DNA from: Thermomicrobiaceae bacterium | GTDB lineage: Bacteria > Chloroflexota > Chloroflexia > Thermomicrobiales > Thermomicrobiaceae | Assembly (NCBI GenBank): GCA_014874455.1 | Contig: JADBJL010000061.1 | Location: 1 to 40,811, forward strand | DNA length: 40,811 nt | Reading direction: 5' to 3' | Shown here: positions 32,429 through 40,811 of the stretch, piece after piece | How positions within the stretch are numbered: the stretch's first letter is position 1 | Layout of the letters: each line of letters starts with the position of its first letter | The notes under the pieces: model-generated | Databases searched by the model: none | Told to the model about the DNA's origin: nothing | What the model saw: only the letters and a program-made list of their open reading frames with translations | Program-made: the position numbers and the translations under genes

Positions 32429-33924
32429 CGGCGCGAGAGTGGCTGAAGTCGCTCTTGCCGGCATCGCTCCGCCCGGCGATCGACTTGCGGATCGAGTCGC
32501 TCGCCGCGACGATGATCCTGGCTGAGGCGGCAATCGTCTACGTCTATGTTGGGGCGCTGCTCCCTGCCAGCACGGCCCCGTTCGCACCGTTCCCGGCGCC
32601 GCTGCTCGTTGGCTTGATGCTGTTCGGCTACGCGCTGCCCCGCCTGCTGGAACTCCTGTACGTGCGCAGCGGCGCCTACGAGATCGTAATCGGCGCTGGC
32701 GTGTGTGTCTCGCTCGTGCTGGCCGTCAGGCTGGCGATGTTCCCGTCCTCTCCCTGGCTGGACTCCGATTGGGTGTCTGGCTTGGCCCGGTCGCTGATCT
32801 TCCGGCCGAGCGAGGCCGAGCGCCCGGGCTGGGGGGTGGTGGCGGTGGTCGCCTATGCGTGGTGGCGCGGGCGCACGCGCGGGGAGCCGTCGCTCGAGTC
32901 GACCTATGAGCTATTGCGCTGGGGGAGCCTGCTGCTTGCGGGCGGCCTGTTGCTGGCATTGATCGCCTCGCCGCCGGAGGGGGCTCTGCGCGCGCGACTT
33001 CCGGAGGCGGTGCTCTGGTTCGTCACCGCGGCCCTGGCCGGGATCGCGCTCGCGCGCTTGCGGCTCGAGGCGTTGCGGAGCAGCGGGCCGCTCGGCGGCA
33101 CGTGGATCCTGGCTGTGGTCGGCGCGCTGGCCTTGGTGGTAATCCTCGCTGTCGCCATCGCCGGGATCGTGAGCCGGCAGGTCTTGGAGCTCCTGTGGCT
33201 GGTGCTCTGGCCGGTGCTCTGGGTGATCGGGCTGCTGCTGCGGGTCGTCGTCCTCGTGCTGGCCTTGGTCACGTTCATCCTCATCCTGCCGATCCTCTGG
33301 TTCCTCGAACGGCAGGGGCTGGGGCGCTCGCTCGTCGGCGGCCGGGCCAGCTGGTTGCTCGAGCCGCTCACCCGACTCCAAGGCGTGGCTCGGCTTCAGA
33401 TCGCGGTGGCCGACCCGGTGCGCTACCTGCTGGCTGGGCTGGTTCTGGCGACGGTTGTCTCGTGGCTCGTGCGCTGGGTCTACCGGCGTCGGCGCCGGTG
33501 GCGCGTGCCGACGCCGGAGGAGCGCGAGCTCGCGCTGGAAGGCCCGCCCTCGCTCGACGGGCTCCGCCGGCGCCTGCACCGGATCCTGCGCCGGCGATCC
33601 GGCCGGCCGGATCCGCTCGATGCGCTGCGAGGAGATCCTCGCTGGCGCGACACGCTCCATATCCGGCTCGCGTACCGGCGCCTGCTACGCGTCGCCGATC
33701 GGGTGGGGCTCGGTCGCCGCCCGTCGCAGACACCGCAGGAGTACGAGAGGCTGCTGGCTAGCGCCCTGCCTGAGATCGGAGAACCGCTCGACGAGCTGAC
33801 GCAGCTCTATCAGGCGGCGCGCTACCGGCCGACGCCGGCCGAACCGGAGGCGGCGGAGCGGGCGCAACGCGCGCTCGCCTCACTCCTCGTTGTGCTCCGC
33901 CGGGGGCGTCTCAGGTACGAGTAA
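32425..33924 (+). CDS. Multi-span membrane protein with C-terminal DUF4129
   Basis: A 499-aa protein with about nine membrane spans in residues 20-370, then a cytoplasmic C-terminus. The end (DTLHIRLAYRRLLRVADRVGLGRRPSQTPQEYERLL...LTQLYQAARY) is a DUF4129 domain, usual in MoxR/DUF58 operons, often at the end of transglutaminase-like proteins. Here no transglutaminase core (Cys-His-Asp) is seen, so it is the short form. It starts with GTG overlapping the DUF58 stop (GTGA). Function is unknown; an envelope role is likely from context. Confidence 0.88.
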   Translation: MTAREWLKSLLPASLRPAIDLRIESLAATMILAEAAIVYVYVGALLPASTAPFAPFPAPLLVGLMLFGYALPRLLELLYVRSGAYEIVIGAGVCVSLVLAVRLAMFPSSPWLDSDWVSGLARSLIFRPSEAERPGWGVVAVVAYAWWRGRTRGEPSLESTYELLRWGSLLLAGGLLLALIASPPEGALRARLPEAVLWFVTAALAGIALARLRLEALRSSGPLGGTWILAVVGALALVVILAVAIAGIVSRQVLELLWLVLWPVLWVIGLLLRVVVLVLALVTFILILPILWFLERQGLGRSLVGGRASWLLEPLTRLQGVARLQIAVADPVRYLLAGLVLATVVSWLVRWVYRRRRRWRVPTPEERELALEGPPSLDGLRRRLHRILRRRSGRPDPLDALRGDPRWRDTLHIRLAYRRLLRVADRVGLGRRPSQTPQEYERLLASALPEIGEPLDELTQLYQAARYRPTPAEPEAAERAQRALASLLVVLRRGRLRYE

Positions 33925-33963
33925 TCGACCCGATGCCGGGGCGATTCGAGAAAGCGGCGTGTC

Positions 33964-33992
33964 TTGACGGGTCGCGAGGGGAATGCTAGAGT
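33964..33992 (+). promoter_or_regulatory. Promoter of the ABC transporter operon
   Basis: TTGACG (33964-33969), a 17-bp spacer, and TAGAGT (33987-33992), preceded by TGC as in an extended -10. The transcript would start near 33999, about 80 bp before the ATG at 34079. Confidence 0.7.
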
Positions 33993-34078
33993 GCGCGAAG
34001 CCTGGTAAGCGCATTGCGTGTGCACGTCGGTCTACCGAGCTGGCTGTTGTGCCGGTGAGCGTGTGAGGAGGAAGAGCG

Positions 34079-35827
34079 ATGCCACGCTTCGACGAGTTAC
34101 TCGAGCGCACGCCTGCGGTCGGCCTGACCCGGCGAGTCTTGCTGAAGCGGGCAACGGCCGGGGTGGCTGGGCTTGCCGCTTTCGGACTACTCGCAGCGTG
34201 CCGGGGCGCGCAGGAGCAAGCGACGCCGGAGACCCCAGCAGCCCCCGCAGCGGCTGCGTCGCCGACGCCGACGAGGCCACCGGCCATCGTCACTACACCG
34301 GCGGTGGTGACCCCGACACCCGCGCCGGAGGGCAAATACGGCGGAGAAATGATCGTCACCGGCCACCACGAGATCGCCAGCCTGCACCCGGACGACGCGG
34401 GCCCGACCGTCCACTGGGTCATCGTGACCCAGATCCACAACGGCATGATCGAGCTCGACGAGAACTACCAGCTCGAGCTGGTGCTGGCAGAGTCGTACGA
34501 CGTGGCCGAAGACGGGCTGACCTATACCTTCAAGTTGCGGGACGGCGTCAAGTTCCACGACGGGGAGATCTTCGATTCCAACGACGTCAAGTATACGTTC
34601 GAGTGGTACATGAACCCTGACAGTGCCGCCGTCAATGCGGCGCTCTTCCGAAATATCGACCGGGTGGAGGCGCCGGACGAGCGCACGGTCACCATTCACA
34701 TGAAGCAGCCGGATGCGCCGTTCCTCGTACGGGCCGCGACGACGTTCATCCTGCCTGAACACCACCACGGCAAGGTGGGCAAGGAAGGCTATGCCTCGAA
34801 TCCGATCGGCACTGGCGCCTTCAAGCTCAAGGAGTGGCGCGCCGCCGAGTTCACCACCGTCGAGGCGTTCGACGAGCACTTCCGTGGCCGACCGTACCTC
34901 GACCTCTTCACCGAGAAGATCGTGCCTGAGGCATCCGTTCGCGCGATCATGCTCGAGACCGGCGAGGCGGACTCCGCCGTCTGGCCGCTGGTGGCCGAGG
35001 ACAACCTCCGCTTTGCCGAGGATCCCAACTACACCGTCTTCCGTACCTCCTCGGTCGCGGTCAACCACTTCCCGCTGAACAACGAGCACCCGATCCTCAG
35101 CGACAAAGCGGTACGACAGGCGATGATGCACGCGATCGATCGCCAGAAGGTGATCGACGATATCTTCCGCGGCACCGCCGTGCTCGCGACGGCGAACCTC
35201 TCGCCGGCGCTCGAACAGTGGTATGAGCCGAACGTGAAGCAGTATCCCTACGACCCGGAGCGGGCCAAGCAGATCCTCGAGGAAGCCGGCTGGGTCGATA
35301 CCGACGGCGACGGTATCCGGGAGAAGGACGGCGTCAAGCTCTCGTTCACCTGCACGACGATCACCGGCGACCAGGCTCGGCGCCCCGAAGCCGAAGTCGT
35401 CCAGCAGTATTTCAAGGCTGTCGGCATCGACATGCAGCTCGCCGAGGCGCCCACGGCCACCATCCTCGAGAAGATGCGCTCGGGCGAGATGGATGCTTCG
35501 CTCTTCAACTGGACGTATGGGGGTGGCGGCGGCGACCCCGATGCCTCTGCCACCCTGCGTTCGAACGCGGTCAACAACTTCTCGCACTACAAGAACCCAC
35601 GGATGGACGAACTCCTCGATAACGGCATCAAGGAGGTCGATCCACAGAAGCGCAAGGAGATCTATAGCGAGATACAGAAGCTGGTGGCCGAGGACGTGCC
35701 GTTCCTCTACATGATGTTCTGGGACTGGTTCAACATCTTCACCAAGCGGATCAAGGGGTTGCCCGAGTCGGCGTTGACCGGGTCGCAGCTCTACCGCAAG
35801 GCGTACCAGTGGTGGATCGAGGAATGA
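34079..35827 (+). CDS. Peptide/oligopeptide-type ABC transporter substrate-binding lipoprotein
   Basis: A 582-aa solute-binding protein of family 5 (DppA/OppA type). The N-terminus has a twin arginine (LTRRVLLKRATAGVAGLAAFG) and a lipobox LAAC with Cys41, so it is probably Tat-exported and lipid-anchored. A Pro/Thr/Ala-rich linker (about 45-82) follows. The mature domain has YTFKLRDGVKFHDGE, NDVKYTFEWYM, IGTGAFKLKEW, LSDKAVRQAMMHAIDR and YDPERAKQILEEAGW, all typical of the family. Ligand is unknown: family 5 proteins bind peptides, nickel, sugars and others. A GAGGAGGAAGAG site precedes the ATG. Two permease genes follow. Confidence 0.95.
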   Translation: MPRFDELLERTPAVGLTRRVLLKRATAGVAGLAAFGLLAACRGAQEQATPETPAAPAAAASPTPTRPPAIVTTPAVVTPTPAPEGKYGGEMIVTGHHEIASLHPDDAGPTVHWVIVTQIHNGMIELDENYQLELVLAESYDVAEDGLTYTFKLRDGVKFHDGEIFDSNDVKYTFEWYMNPDSAAVNAALFRNIDRVEAPDERTVTIHMKQPDAPFLVRAATTFILPEHHHGKVGKEGYASNPIGTGAFKLKEWRAAEFTTVEAFDEHFRGRPYLDLFTEKIVPEASVRAIMLETGEADSAVWPLVAEDNLRFAEDPNYTVFRTSSVAVNHFPLNNEHPILSDKAVRQAMMHAIDRQKVIDDIFRGTAVLATANLSPALEQWYEPNVKQYPYDPERAKQILEEAGWVDTDGDGIREKDGVKLSFTCTTITGDQARRPEAEVVQQYFKAVGIDMQLAEAPTATILEKMRSGEMDASLFNWTYGGGGGDPDASATLRSNAVNNFSHYKNPRMDELLDNGIKEVDPQKRKEIYSEIQKLVAEDVPFLYMMFWDWFNIFTKRIKGLPESALTGSQLYRKAYQWWIEE

Positions 35828-35872
35828 ATGCGTGAGCGCCTTCTACCTACTCGCTGAGCTGCAGGTGGACTG

Positions 35873-36799
35873 ATGTTCCAGTACATCGTGCGCCGGCTTC
35901 TCCAGGGGCTGGTTGTCATCTTCCTAGTGACGCTGGCGACGTTCGGGCTCATGCACCTGGCCCCGGGAAGCCCGGTCGATATCATGATCGGCGAGGCCGA
36001 AGTCTCGCAGGAGGTGATCGATGCGATCACCAAGAAGTGGGGACTCGATCGGCCCTGGTACGAGCAGTACCTCGTCTGGCTGGGCAACATGCTCCGCGGC
36101 GACTTCGGCCAGTCGATGGTGCGCACCGGAGTGCCGGTAAGCCAGATGCTCCTGGAAGCTGCGCCGGTCACGCTGAAGCTGAACCTGTACTCATTCGCCA
36201 TTGCCGTCCTCATCGCGATACCGGCTGGCGTGCTGGCTGCCGTCCGGCGTTACTCCCTGTTCGACTACTCGAGTATGGTTGGTGCCACGCTCGGCGTCGC
36301 GCTCCCGAATTTCTGGATCGGCCTCATGCTGATCATCATCTTCGCCCAGAAGCTGCGCTGGCTCCCTTCCGGCGGCTCCGGCTCGTGGCAGCACTACATT
36401 CTGCCGGTCGCCGTGCTGGCGACGGAGCAGATGGCTGTCCTGGCCCGCCTGACGCGAGGGGCGACGGTGGAAGTGCTCCACCAGGACTTCGTGACCACCG
36501 CCCGCGCGAAGGGGCTTGCCGACGTGACGGTGATCTTCCGGCACGTGGTGCGCAACGCGCTCCTACCGGTGATCACCATTATCGGCTACCGGCTGGCGTT
36601 CATCCTGAGCGGCACCATCGTCGTCGAGACGGTCTTCGCCTGGCCCGGCCTAGGCCGCCTCTTCATCCTCTCGATCGACCGGCTCGACTACCAGGTCGTC
36701 CAGGCGATCGTCTTTCTCTTGACCATTCTCGTGGTCATCGGCAACCTGCTGACCGACCTGGTCTATGCGTACATCGACCCGCGTATCCGGATCCAGTGA
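35873..36799 (+). CDS. ABC transporter permease, DppB/OppB type
   Basis: A 308-aa inner-membrane permease with about six spans. The N-terminal FQYIVRRLLQGLVVIFLVTLATFGLMHLAPGSPVD is the usual DppB start. The EAA loop that contacts the ATPase reads DFVTTARAKGLADVTVIFRHVVRNALLPV, followed by SGTIVVETVFAWPGLGRL. It lies 45 bp after the binding protein, with a GCAGGTGG site, and 13 bp before the second permease. The two permeases should form the heterodimeric channel. Confidence 0.95.
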   Translation: MFQYIVRRLLQGLVVIFLVTLATFGLMHLAPGSPVDIMIGEAEVSQEVIDAITKKWGLDRPWYEQYLVWLGNMLRGDFGQSMVRTGVPVSQMLLEAAPVTLKLNLYSFAIAVLIAIPAGVLAAVRRYSLFDYSSMVGATLGVALPNFWIGLMLIIIFAQKLRWLPSGGSGSWQHYILPVAVLATEQMAVLARLTRGATVEVLHQDFVTTARAKGLADVTVIFRHVVRNALLPVITIIGYRLAFILSGTIVVETVFAWPGLGRLFILSIDRLDYQVVQAIVFLLTILVVIGNLLTDLVYAYIDPRIRIQ

Positions 36800-36812
36800 G
36801 GAGCCGGGCAGG

Positions 36813-37724
36813 ATGGCCGAGGTGCGTCGCTCTGCCGTTGCCACAGAACGGATCTCGGGCCTGACAGGATTCGAGCGTGAACGACGATCGGAGTTCTCGC
36901 GCGCCTGGCGGCGCTTCAAGCGCTATCGCCCCGGGCTCGCAGGCCTGGCGTTCATCGGCGTGCTGGTCGTGTTCGCGCTCGTCCCCAGCCTCTTCGCCCC
37001 CTATGACCCGATCGCCCAGGACACCGCCATGCGCGGGGCCCCGCCGTCGTGGGCGCACCCCTTCGGCTTCGACCACGTTGGTCGGGATATCCTGAGCCGG
37101 ATCATCTGGGGCTCGCGGATCGCGATGCTGGTCGGGCTGGGAGCGACCGCGATCGCGGTCACGATCGGCGTGACGATCGGAGCAACGGCTGGCTTCTTCG
37201 GAGGCTGGGTGGACTCGATACTCTCGCGCTTTGTCGACACCCTCTTGGCTTTCCCCACGCTGGTGCTCCTCATCGTCCTCGCGGCGATCATCGGGCCCAG
37301 CTTGCTGACGGTGATCGTCGTGATCGGGACGACGACCTGGGCGTCCTACGCGCGCGTCGTCCGAGCCGACGTCCTGAGCCTGCGCGAGCGCGAGTTCGTC
37401 CTGGCTGCCCGGGCTTCCGGCGCCAGCCAGGCGCGCGTCATCTTCCGGCACATTCTCCCCAATGCCATGGGGCCGGTGATCGTCCTCGCTACGCTCGGGA
37501 TCGGCGGCATCATCATCCTGGAGTCCGCGCTCTCCTTCCTGGGGCTCGGCGTGCAGCCGCCGACGCCGTCCTGGGGCGCCATGATCAGCGATGGCCGGGC
37601 TTTCATCCGCCATTACCCGCAGATCGCGATCGCGCCGGGGGTGATGATTACGCTCACGGTGCTCGCCTTCAACTTGTTCGGCGACGGGCTGCGGGATGCG
37701 CTCGACCCACGGCAGCGGGAGTAG
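36813..37724 (+). CDS. ABC transporter permease, DppC/OppC type
   Basis: A 303-aa permease with a cytoplasmic N-terminus of about 45 residues (ERRSEFSRAWRRFKRYRPGLAG, the OppC N-terminal region) and six spans. The LFAPYDPIAQD segment, GFDHVGRDILSRIIWGSRIAM, the EAA loop EREFVLAARASGASQARVIFRHILPNAMGPV, and SALSFLGLGVQPPTPSWGAM are all family hallmarks. ATG at 36813 follows AGGAGCCGGGCAGG. No ATPase (DppD/F) gene follows within the window; it must lie elsewhere, or this operon relies on shared ATPases. Confidence 0.95.
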   Translation: MAEVRRSAVATERISGLTGFERERRSEFSRAWRRFKRYRPGLAGLAFIGVLVVFALVPSLFAPYDPIAQDTAMRGAPPSWAHPFGFDHVGRDILSRIIWGSRIAMLVGLGATAIAVTIGVTIGATAGFFGGWVDSILSRFVDTLLAFPTLVLLIVLAAIIGPSLLTVIVVIGTTTWASYARVVRADVLSLREREFVLAARASGASQARVIFRHILPNAMGPVIVLATLGIGGIIILESALSFLGLGVQPPTPSWGAMISDGRAFIRHYPQIAIAPGVMITLTVLAFNLFGDGLRDALDPRQRE

Positions 37725-37773
37725 GGCCGGCAGCGCCGGTCTGGGTCGGACAACACATCCAGGGAGGGCGGTG

Positions 37774-39285
37774 ATGCGGATCGCGATCGGCGGTATCAGC
37801 CACGAGAGCAGCACGTTCTCGGTCGTGCCGACGACGCTCGAGGACTTCGCGCAGCGGTCGCTGGCCGAGGGGCCGGAGCTGCTCGACCGCTACACTGGTA
37901 CCCGAACCTGCCCCGGCGGCTTCATCGACGCCGCGCGGGACTTCGCCTTTACGCTCGTCCCCACGCTGATGGCCTCGGCGGTGCCGGGTGGGCCAGTGAC
38001 GGCCGAGGCCACGGCGGAGTTGACACGCCGGCTGTGCGAGGGCCTGCGCTGGGCTCTCGCCGAGGGGCCGCTCGACGGTGTGCTCCTGGCGCTCCACGGC
38101 GCTATGGTCTCGGAGCTGGACGACGACGGCGAGCGCTATATTCTCCGCCGGGTGCGGGAGGTCGTCGGGCCGAAGGTGCCGATCGTGGTCACGCTCGACC
38201 TCCACGGCAATATCTCGCAGGAGATGGTCGACCTGGTGAGCGTTGCCGTCGCCTACGACGAGTACCCGCACACCGATACCTGGCAGCGGGGCTACGAGGC
38301 CGGCCTGCTGATGGCCCGCATCGTCCGCGGCGGCGTGCTCCCGGCTTCGGCGCTGGTCAAGATCCCGCTCCTGGCCGGGCTCCAGCGGCAGTACACCCAC
38401 GCCGAGCCGATGCTGGGCATCAAGCACCTCGCTCGCGACCTCGAGAACGAGAGCGGGATCCTCAACGTGAGCTACCTGCCGGGCTTCCCCTGGGCCGACA
38501 TCCCGATCACCGGCTTCAGCGTGATCGTGACCGCCGAGGGAGATCGCCAGCGCGCCCACCGCGCGGCGTGCCGGCTGGCACAGGAGGTCTGGAACCGGCG
38601 CGAGCAGTTCACCGTGCGGCCGGTACCGGTGGACGAGGCGGTGCGGCGCGCTATGGCCGCGCCGGAAGGGCCGGTCGTGCTGGCCGACATCGGCGATAAC
38701 CCCGGCGGCGGCGCCCCGGCCGACGGCACGGTGCTGCTGGAGGCGCTGCTGCGACTCGGAGCGAGGCGGGCCGCGCTGGCAGTGTTACGCGACCCCGAGG
38801 TCGTCGAGCAGGCGCGGGCGGCAGGCGAGGGAGAAGTGATCACCATCGCGCTCGGCGGCAAGACGGACGACCGGCACGGCCGGCCGCTCCAGGTCACAGC
38901 CCGGGTCGTGCGGCTGACCGAGGGCCGCTTCACCCACACCGGCCCGATGAACACCAGCATGACTGTCGACCTGGGGCCGACGGCGGTGCTCGAGCTGCGT
39001 GGCCAGCGCGACGGCTGCGTGCTGGTCGTAGTCACGACGCACCGCTACCAGCCGACCGACCTGGGTGTCTTCCGCAGCCAGGGGATCGAGCCGACGGCCC
39101 AGCAGATCCTGGCCGTCAAGTCCTCCGTCCACTTCCGGGCCGCCTTCGGCCCGATCGCCTACGAGATCATCGAGGTGGACACCCCGGGCATCACCAACCC
39201 TCGGCTCGACCCCGCGGCCTACCGCAAGCTCCCCCGGCCGATCTACCCGTTCGACCGGGATCTGGAATGGCGGATCGACCTGTAG
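37774..39285 (+). CDS. M81-family metallopeptidase-like protein (MlrC-like)
   Basis: A 503-aa protein of the family of MlrC, a microcystin-degradation peptidase. Hallmarks are the start MRIAIGGISHESSTFS, then LLALHGAMVSE (104-114), TLDLHGNIS (140-148), and ADIGDNPGGGAPADGTVLLEALL in the C-terminal domain. His and Asp/Glu residues in the HESSTF and LDLHGN motifs are the likely metal ligands. M81 genes often sit beside family 5 ABC transporters, suggesting the operon imports and hydrolyses a peptide or amide; the substrate is unknown. AGGGAGG lies 5-10 bp before the ATG at 37774. Confidence 0.9.
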   Translation: MRIAIGGISHESSTFSVVPTTLEDFAQRSLAEGPELLDRYTGTRTCPGGFIDAARDFAFTLVPTLMASAVPGGPVTAEATAELTRRLCEGLRWALAEGPLDGVLLALHGAMVSELDDDGERYILRRVREVVGPKVPIVVTLDLHGNISQEMVDLVSVAVAYDEYPHTDTWQRGYEAGLLMARIVRGGVLPASALVKIPLLAGLQRQYTHAEPMLGIKHLARDLENESGILNVSYLPGFPWADIPITGFSVIVTAEGDRQRAHRAACRLAQEVWNRREQFTVRPVPVDEAVRRAMAAPEGPVVLADIGDNPGGGAPADGTVLLEALLRLGARRAALAVLRDPEVVEQARAAGEGEVITIALGGKTDDRHGRPLQVTARVVRLTEGRFTHTGPMNTSMTVDLGPTAVLELRGQRDGCVLVVVTTHRYQPTDLGVFRSQGIEPTAQQILAVKSSVHFRAAFGPIAYEIIEVDTPGITNPRLDPAAYRKLPRPIYPFDRDLEWRIDL

Positions 39286-39391
39286 CCTCCGGGCCGGGCG
39301 GCTAGGGGATCTACCAGGAACCAGGTCGCTCGGTGCTGGCCGCTCTACCGGCCGGTACCGGGGTCGATGAGGAGAAGGGAGGGAAGGGAGC

Positions 39392-40699
39392 ATGGCGAAG
39401 CCGATCGTGGTGACGGCGACCGGCGACGCGCTGATCACCCGGCGGATGCCCGACTATCCGGACGAGCTGTTCCGGCGGCTGGTCGGCCTGATCCGCTCGG
39501 CCGACGTCGCCTTCACCAACATGGAGATGACGCTGAGCTACTACGAAGGCTCGCCGGTGGTCGAGAGCGGCGGGATGAACCTCTCGGCCGAGCCGGGGGT
39601 GGCGCGCGACCTGCGGCGCATGGGGTTCAACCTGACCGCCTTCGCCAACAACCACACGTTGAACTATGGCGAGCACGGCTGCCTGGAGACGCTGCGCGTG
39701 CTGCGCGAGGTCGACTTCGTCTGCGCTGGCGCCGGTCGTCACCTGGATGAAGCGCGCAGCCCGGCCTACCTGGAGACGGCGGCCGGCCGCGTCGGGCTCG
39801 TGGCCTGTGCCTCGACCTTCGCCAAGGGGCAGGAGGCCGGCGCCCAGCGGCCTGATACCCCGGGCCGGCCGGGGCTGAACCCGCAGCGGTTCGACACGCT
39901 CTATGTGGTGGATCAGGAGCACTACGACGCCGTCAAGCGCATCGCCGAGCTGACCGGGGCCGAGAAGTGGCGCCAGTGGCGCATCTGGATGGGCTTCGGC
40001 AAGCCGCCCAAGCGTGAAGGCGAGTTCATCTTCGCCGAGCGCTCGTTCATCATCGGCGACCGTTTCGAGATCCGCACCGAACCCAACGAGGACGATTTGG
40101 CCGGCAACCTGCGCTCGGTACGGATCGCGCGTGAGATGTCCGACCTTACCTTGGTGAGCATCCACGCCCACGAGCCGAAGGACGAGATGTGGAAGCCGGC
40201 CGACTTCATCGTCGAGTTCGCGCACGCCTGCATCGACGCTGGCGCCGACATGGTGATCGGGCACGGGCCGCACATGCTGCGCGGCCTGGAGATCTACAAG
40301 GGTAAGCCGATCTTCTACTCGCTCGGCAACTTCATCTTCCAGTACGAGTACCTGCAGCGCATCCCGGCGGACGACTACATGACGATGAGCGCCGACCCCT
40401 CGATGACGCCGCCGGAGGTGTTCCGGCTGGTCTCGCAGAACGACACCCGGAGCTTCCCGGCCGAGCCACGCTACTGGGAGACCGTGCTGCCGCTCTGCAC
40501 GTTCGCGGGCCGCGAGCTGTCGGCCATCGAGCTGCACCCGGTGACGCTGGGGCCGGGGGCGAGCTGGCCCCAGCGCGGCACGCCGCGCCTGGCCGAGCCG
40601 CGCCACGGCGAGGAGATCCTGCGCTGGATGGCCGAACTCTCGGCGGCGTACGGCACCGTCATCGACATCGTGGACGGCGTGGGGCGGGTTCGGCTCTGA
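39392..40699 (+). CDS. CapA-family metallophosphatase-like protein
   Basis: A 435-aa protein of the CapA/PgsA (poly-gamma-glutamate synthesis) calcineurin-like fold. Visible motifs are TATGDALITRR at the start, FTNMEMTLS, FNLTAFANNHTLNYGEHG, SIHAHEP and MVIGHGPHMLRGLEIYKGKPIFYSLGNFIF. Together these hold the Asp, Asn and His residues of the dinuclear metal site. No signal peptide or membrane span is present, so it is cytoplasmic, unlike the membrane CapA of capsule operons. Its position after the transporter and the MlrC-like gene suggests a catabolic, not capsular, role. The ribosome site is GGGAAGGGAG just before the ATG. Confidence 0.88.
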   Translation: MAKPIVVTATGDALITRRMPDYPDELFRRLVGLIRSADVAFTNMEMTLSYYEGSPVVESGGMNLSAEPGVARDLRRMGFNLTAFANNHTLNYGEHGCLETLRVLREVDFVCAGAGRHLDEARSPAYLETAAGRVGLVACASTFAKGQEAGAQRPDTPGRPGLNPQRFDTLYVVDQEHYDAVKRIAELTGAEKWRQWRIWMGFGKPPKREGEFIFAERSFIIGDRFEIRTEPNEDDLAGNLRSVRIAREMSDLTLVSIHAHEPKDEMWKPADFIVEFAHACIDAGADMVIGHGPHMLRGLEIYKGKPIFYSLGNFIFQYEYLQRIPADDYMTMSADPSMTPPEVFRLVSQNDTRSFPAEPRYWETVLPLCTFAGRELSAIELHPVTLGPGASWPQRGTPRLAEPRHGEEILRWMAELSAAYGTVIDIVDGVGRVRL

Positions 40700-40716
40700 G
40701 GGGCACTCAGTCCCGA

Positions 40717-40744
40717 GGTGAGGGCACTCGCCGCTTCCCTCACC
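40717..40744 (+). terminator. Hairpin after the CapA-like gene
   Basis: GGTGAGGG (40717-40724) pairs perfectly with CCCTCACC (40737-40744) across a 12-nt loop, 17 bp past the stop. No T-run follows. It may end the transporter operon or be a 3' stabiliser. Confidence 0.45.
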
Positions 40745-40811
40745 CCGGCTTCACCACCGCTCTCCCGCACGATGCGGAAAAGGGGACGAGGCCGAGGGTA
40801 ACTTCGGGCAC

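Noticed and set aside
1-40811. CRISPR arrays, insertion sequences, prophage or integrase genes
   Set aside because: No regularly spaced repeats, transposase-like proteins or terminal inverted repeats were found on reading either strand.

Overview
The window is high-GC DNA from one bacterial chromosome, most likely a thermophilic Chloroflexota of the class Thermomicrobia (Thermomicrobium/Sphaerobacter type). That placement is an inference. It rests on overall gene content: a MoxR/DUF58/DUF4129 operon, an LLM-type F420 oxidoreductase, a glutamate-route heme operon, a penicillin-acylase-family hydrolase, and Tat-exported molybdoenzyme and lipoprotein. No 16S gene is present. I see no insertion sequence, prophage or CRISPR array; coding is dense, with many 1-4 bp ATGA/GTGA overlaps.

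Region 1 (1-8.3 kb, minus strand) is a respiratory module. A sensor histidine kinase and a NarL/LuxR-type regulator lie directly upstream of a molybdoenzyme operon: Tat-exported catalytic subunit, four-cluster ferredoxin subunit, NrfD membrane anchor, 71-aa membrane protein, TorD-like chaperone, and the start of an HdrA-like protein cut by the window edge. The 250-bp gap between regulator and operon carries several TACCC/GGGTA inverted repeats that look like the regulator's binding sites. The catalytic subunit lacks one of the four usual cysteines of its N-terminal Fe-S motif.

Region 2 (8.3-16.5 kb) is housekeeping and accessory: an A-type Fe-S carrier with a good promoter and a strong downstream hairpin, tRNA-Leu(UAG), an M20 deacylase paired with a threonine-synthase-like PLP enzyme, an unknown 194-aa protein, and a phytoene-desaturase-like FAD protein. 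On the minus strand follow an LLM oxidoreductase, a YbaK-type deacylase and GreA.

Region 3 (16.7-22.3 kb, plus) is a heme operon in the order hemC-hemD-hemB-hemL-hemA, behind a clear sigma70-type promoter. Its leader holds a hairpin and a possible 13-codon leader peptide overlapping the hemC start. Together the five genes convert glutamyl-tRNA to uroporphyrinogen III.

Region 4 (22.5-30 kb) has a glycosyltransferase with an N-terminal MshEN-like (possible c-di-GMP-binding) domain, overlapped by a polytopic membrane protein. On the minus strand are an orphan phosphosulfolactate synthase homologue, a penicillin-acylase-family Ntn hydrolase and an unlisted-size (53-aa) single-span membrane protein.

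Region 5 (30-40.7 kb, plus) holds the moxR-DUF58-DUF4129 operon, then a peptide-type ABC transporter (binding protein and two permeases, no ATPase here) with an MlrC-like M81 protein and a CapA-like phosphoesterase. Annotations are from reading translated sequence and motifs only; no database search was run.
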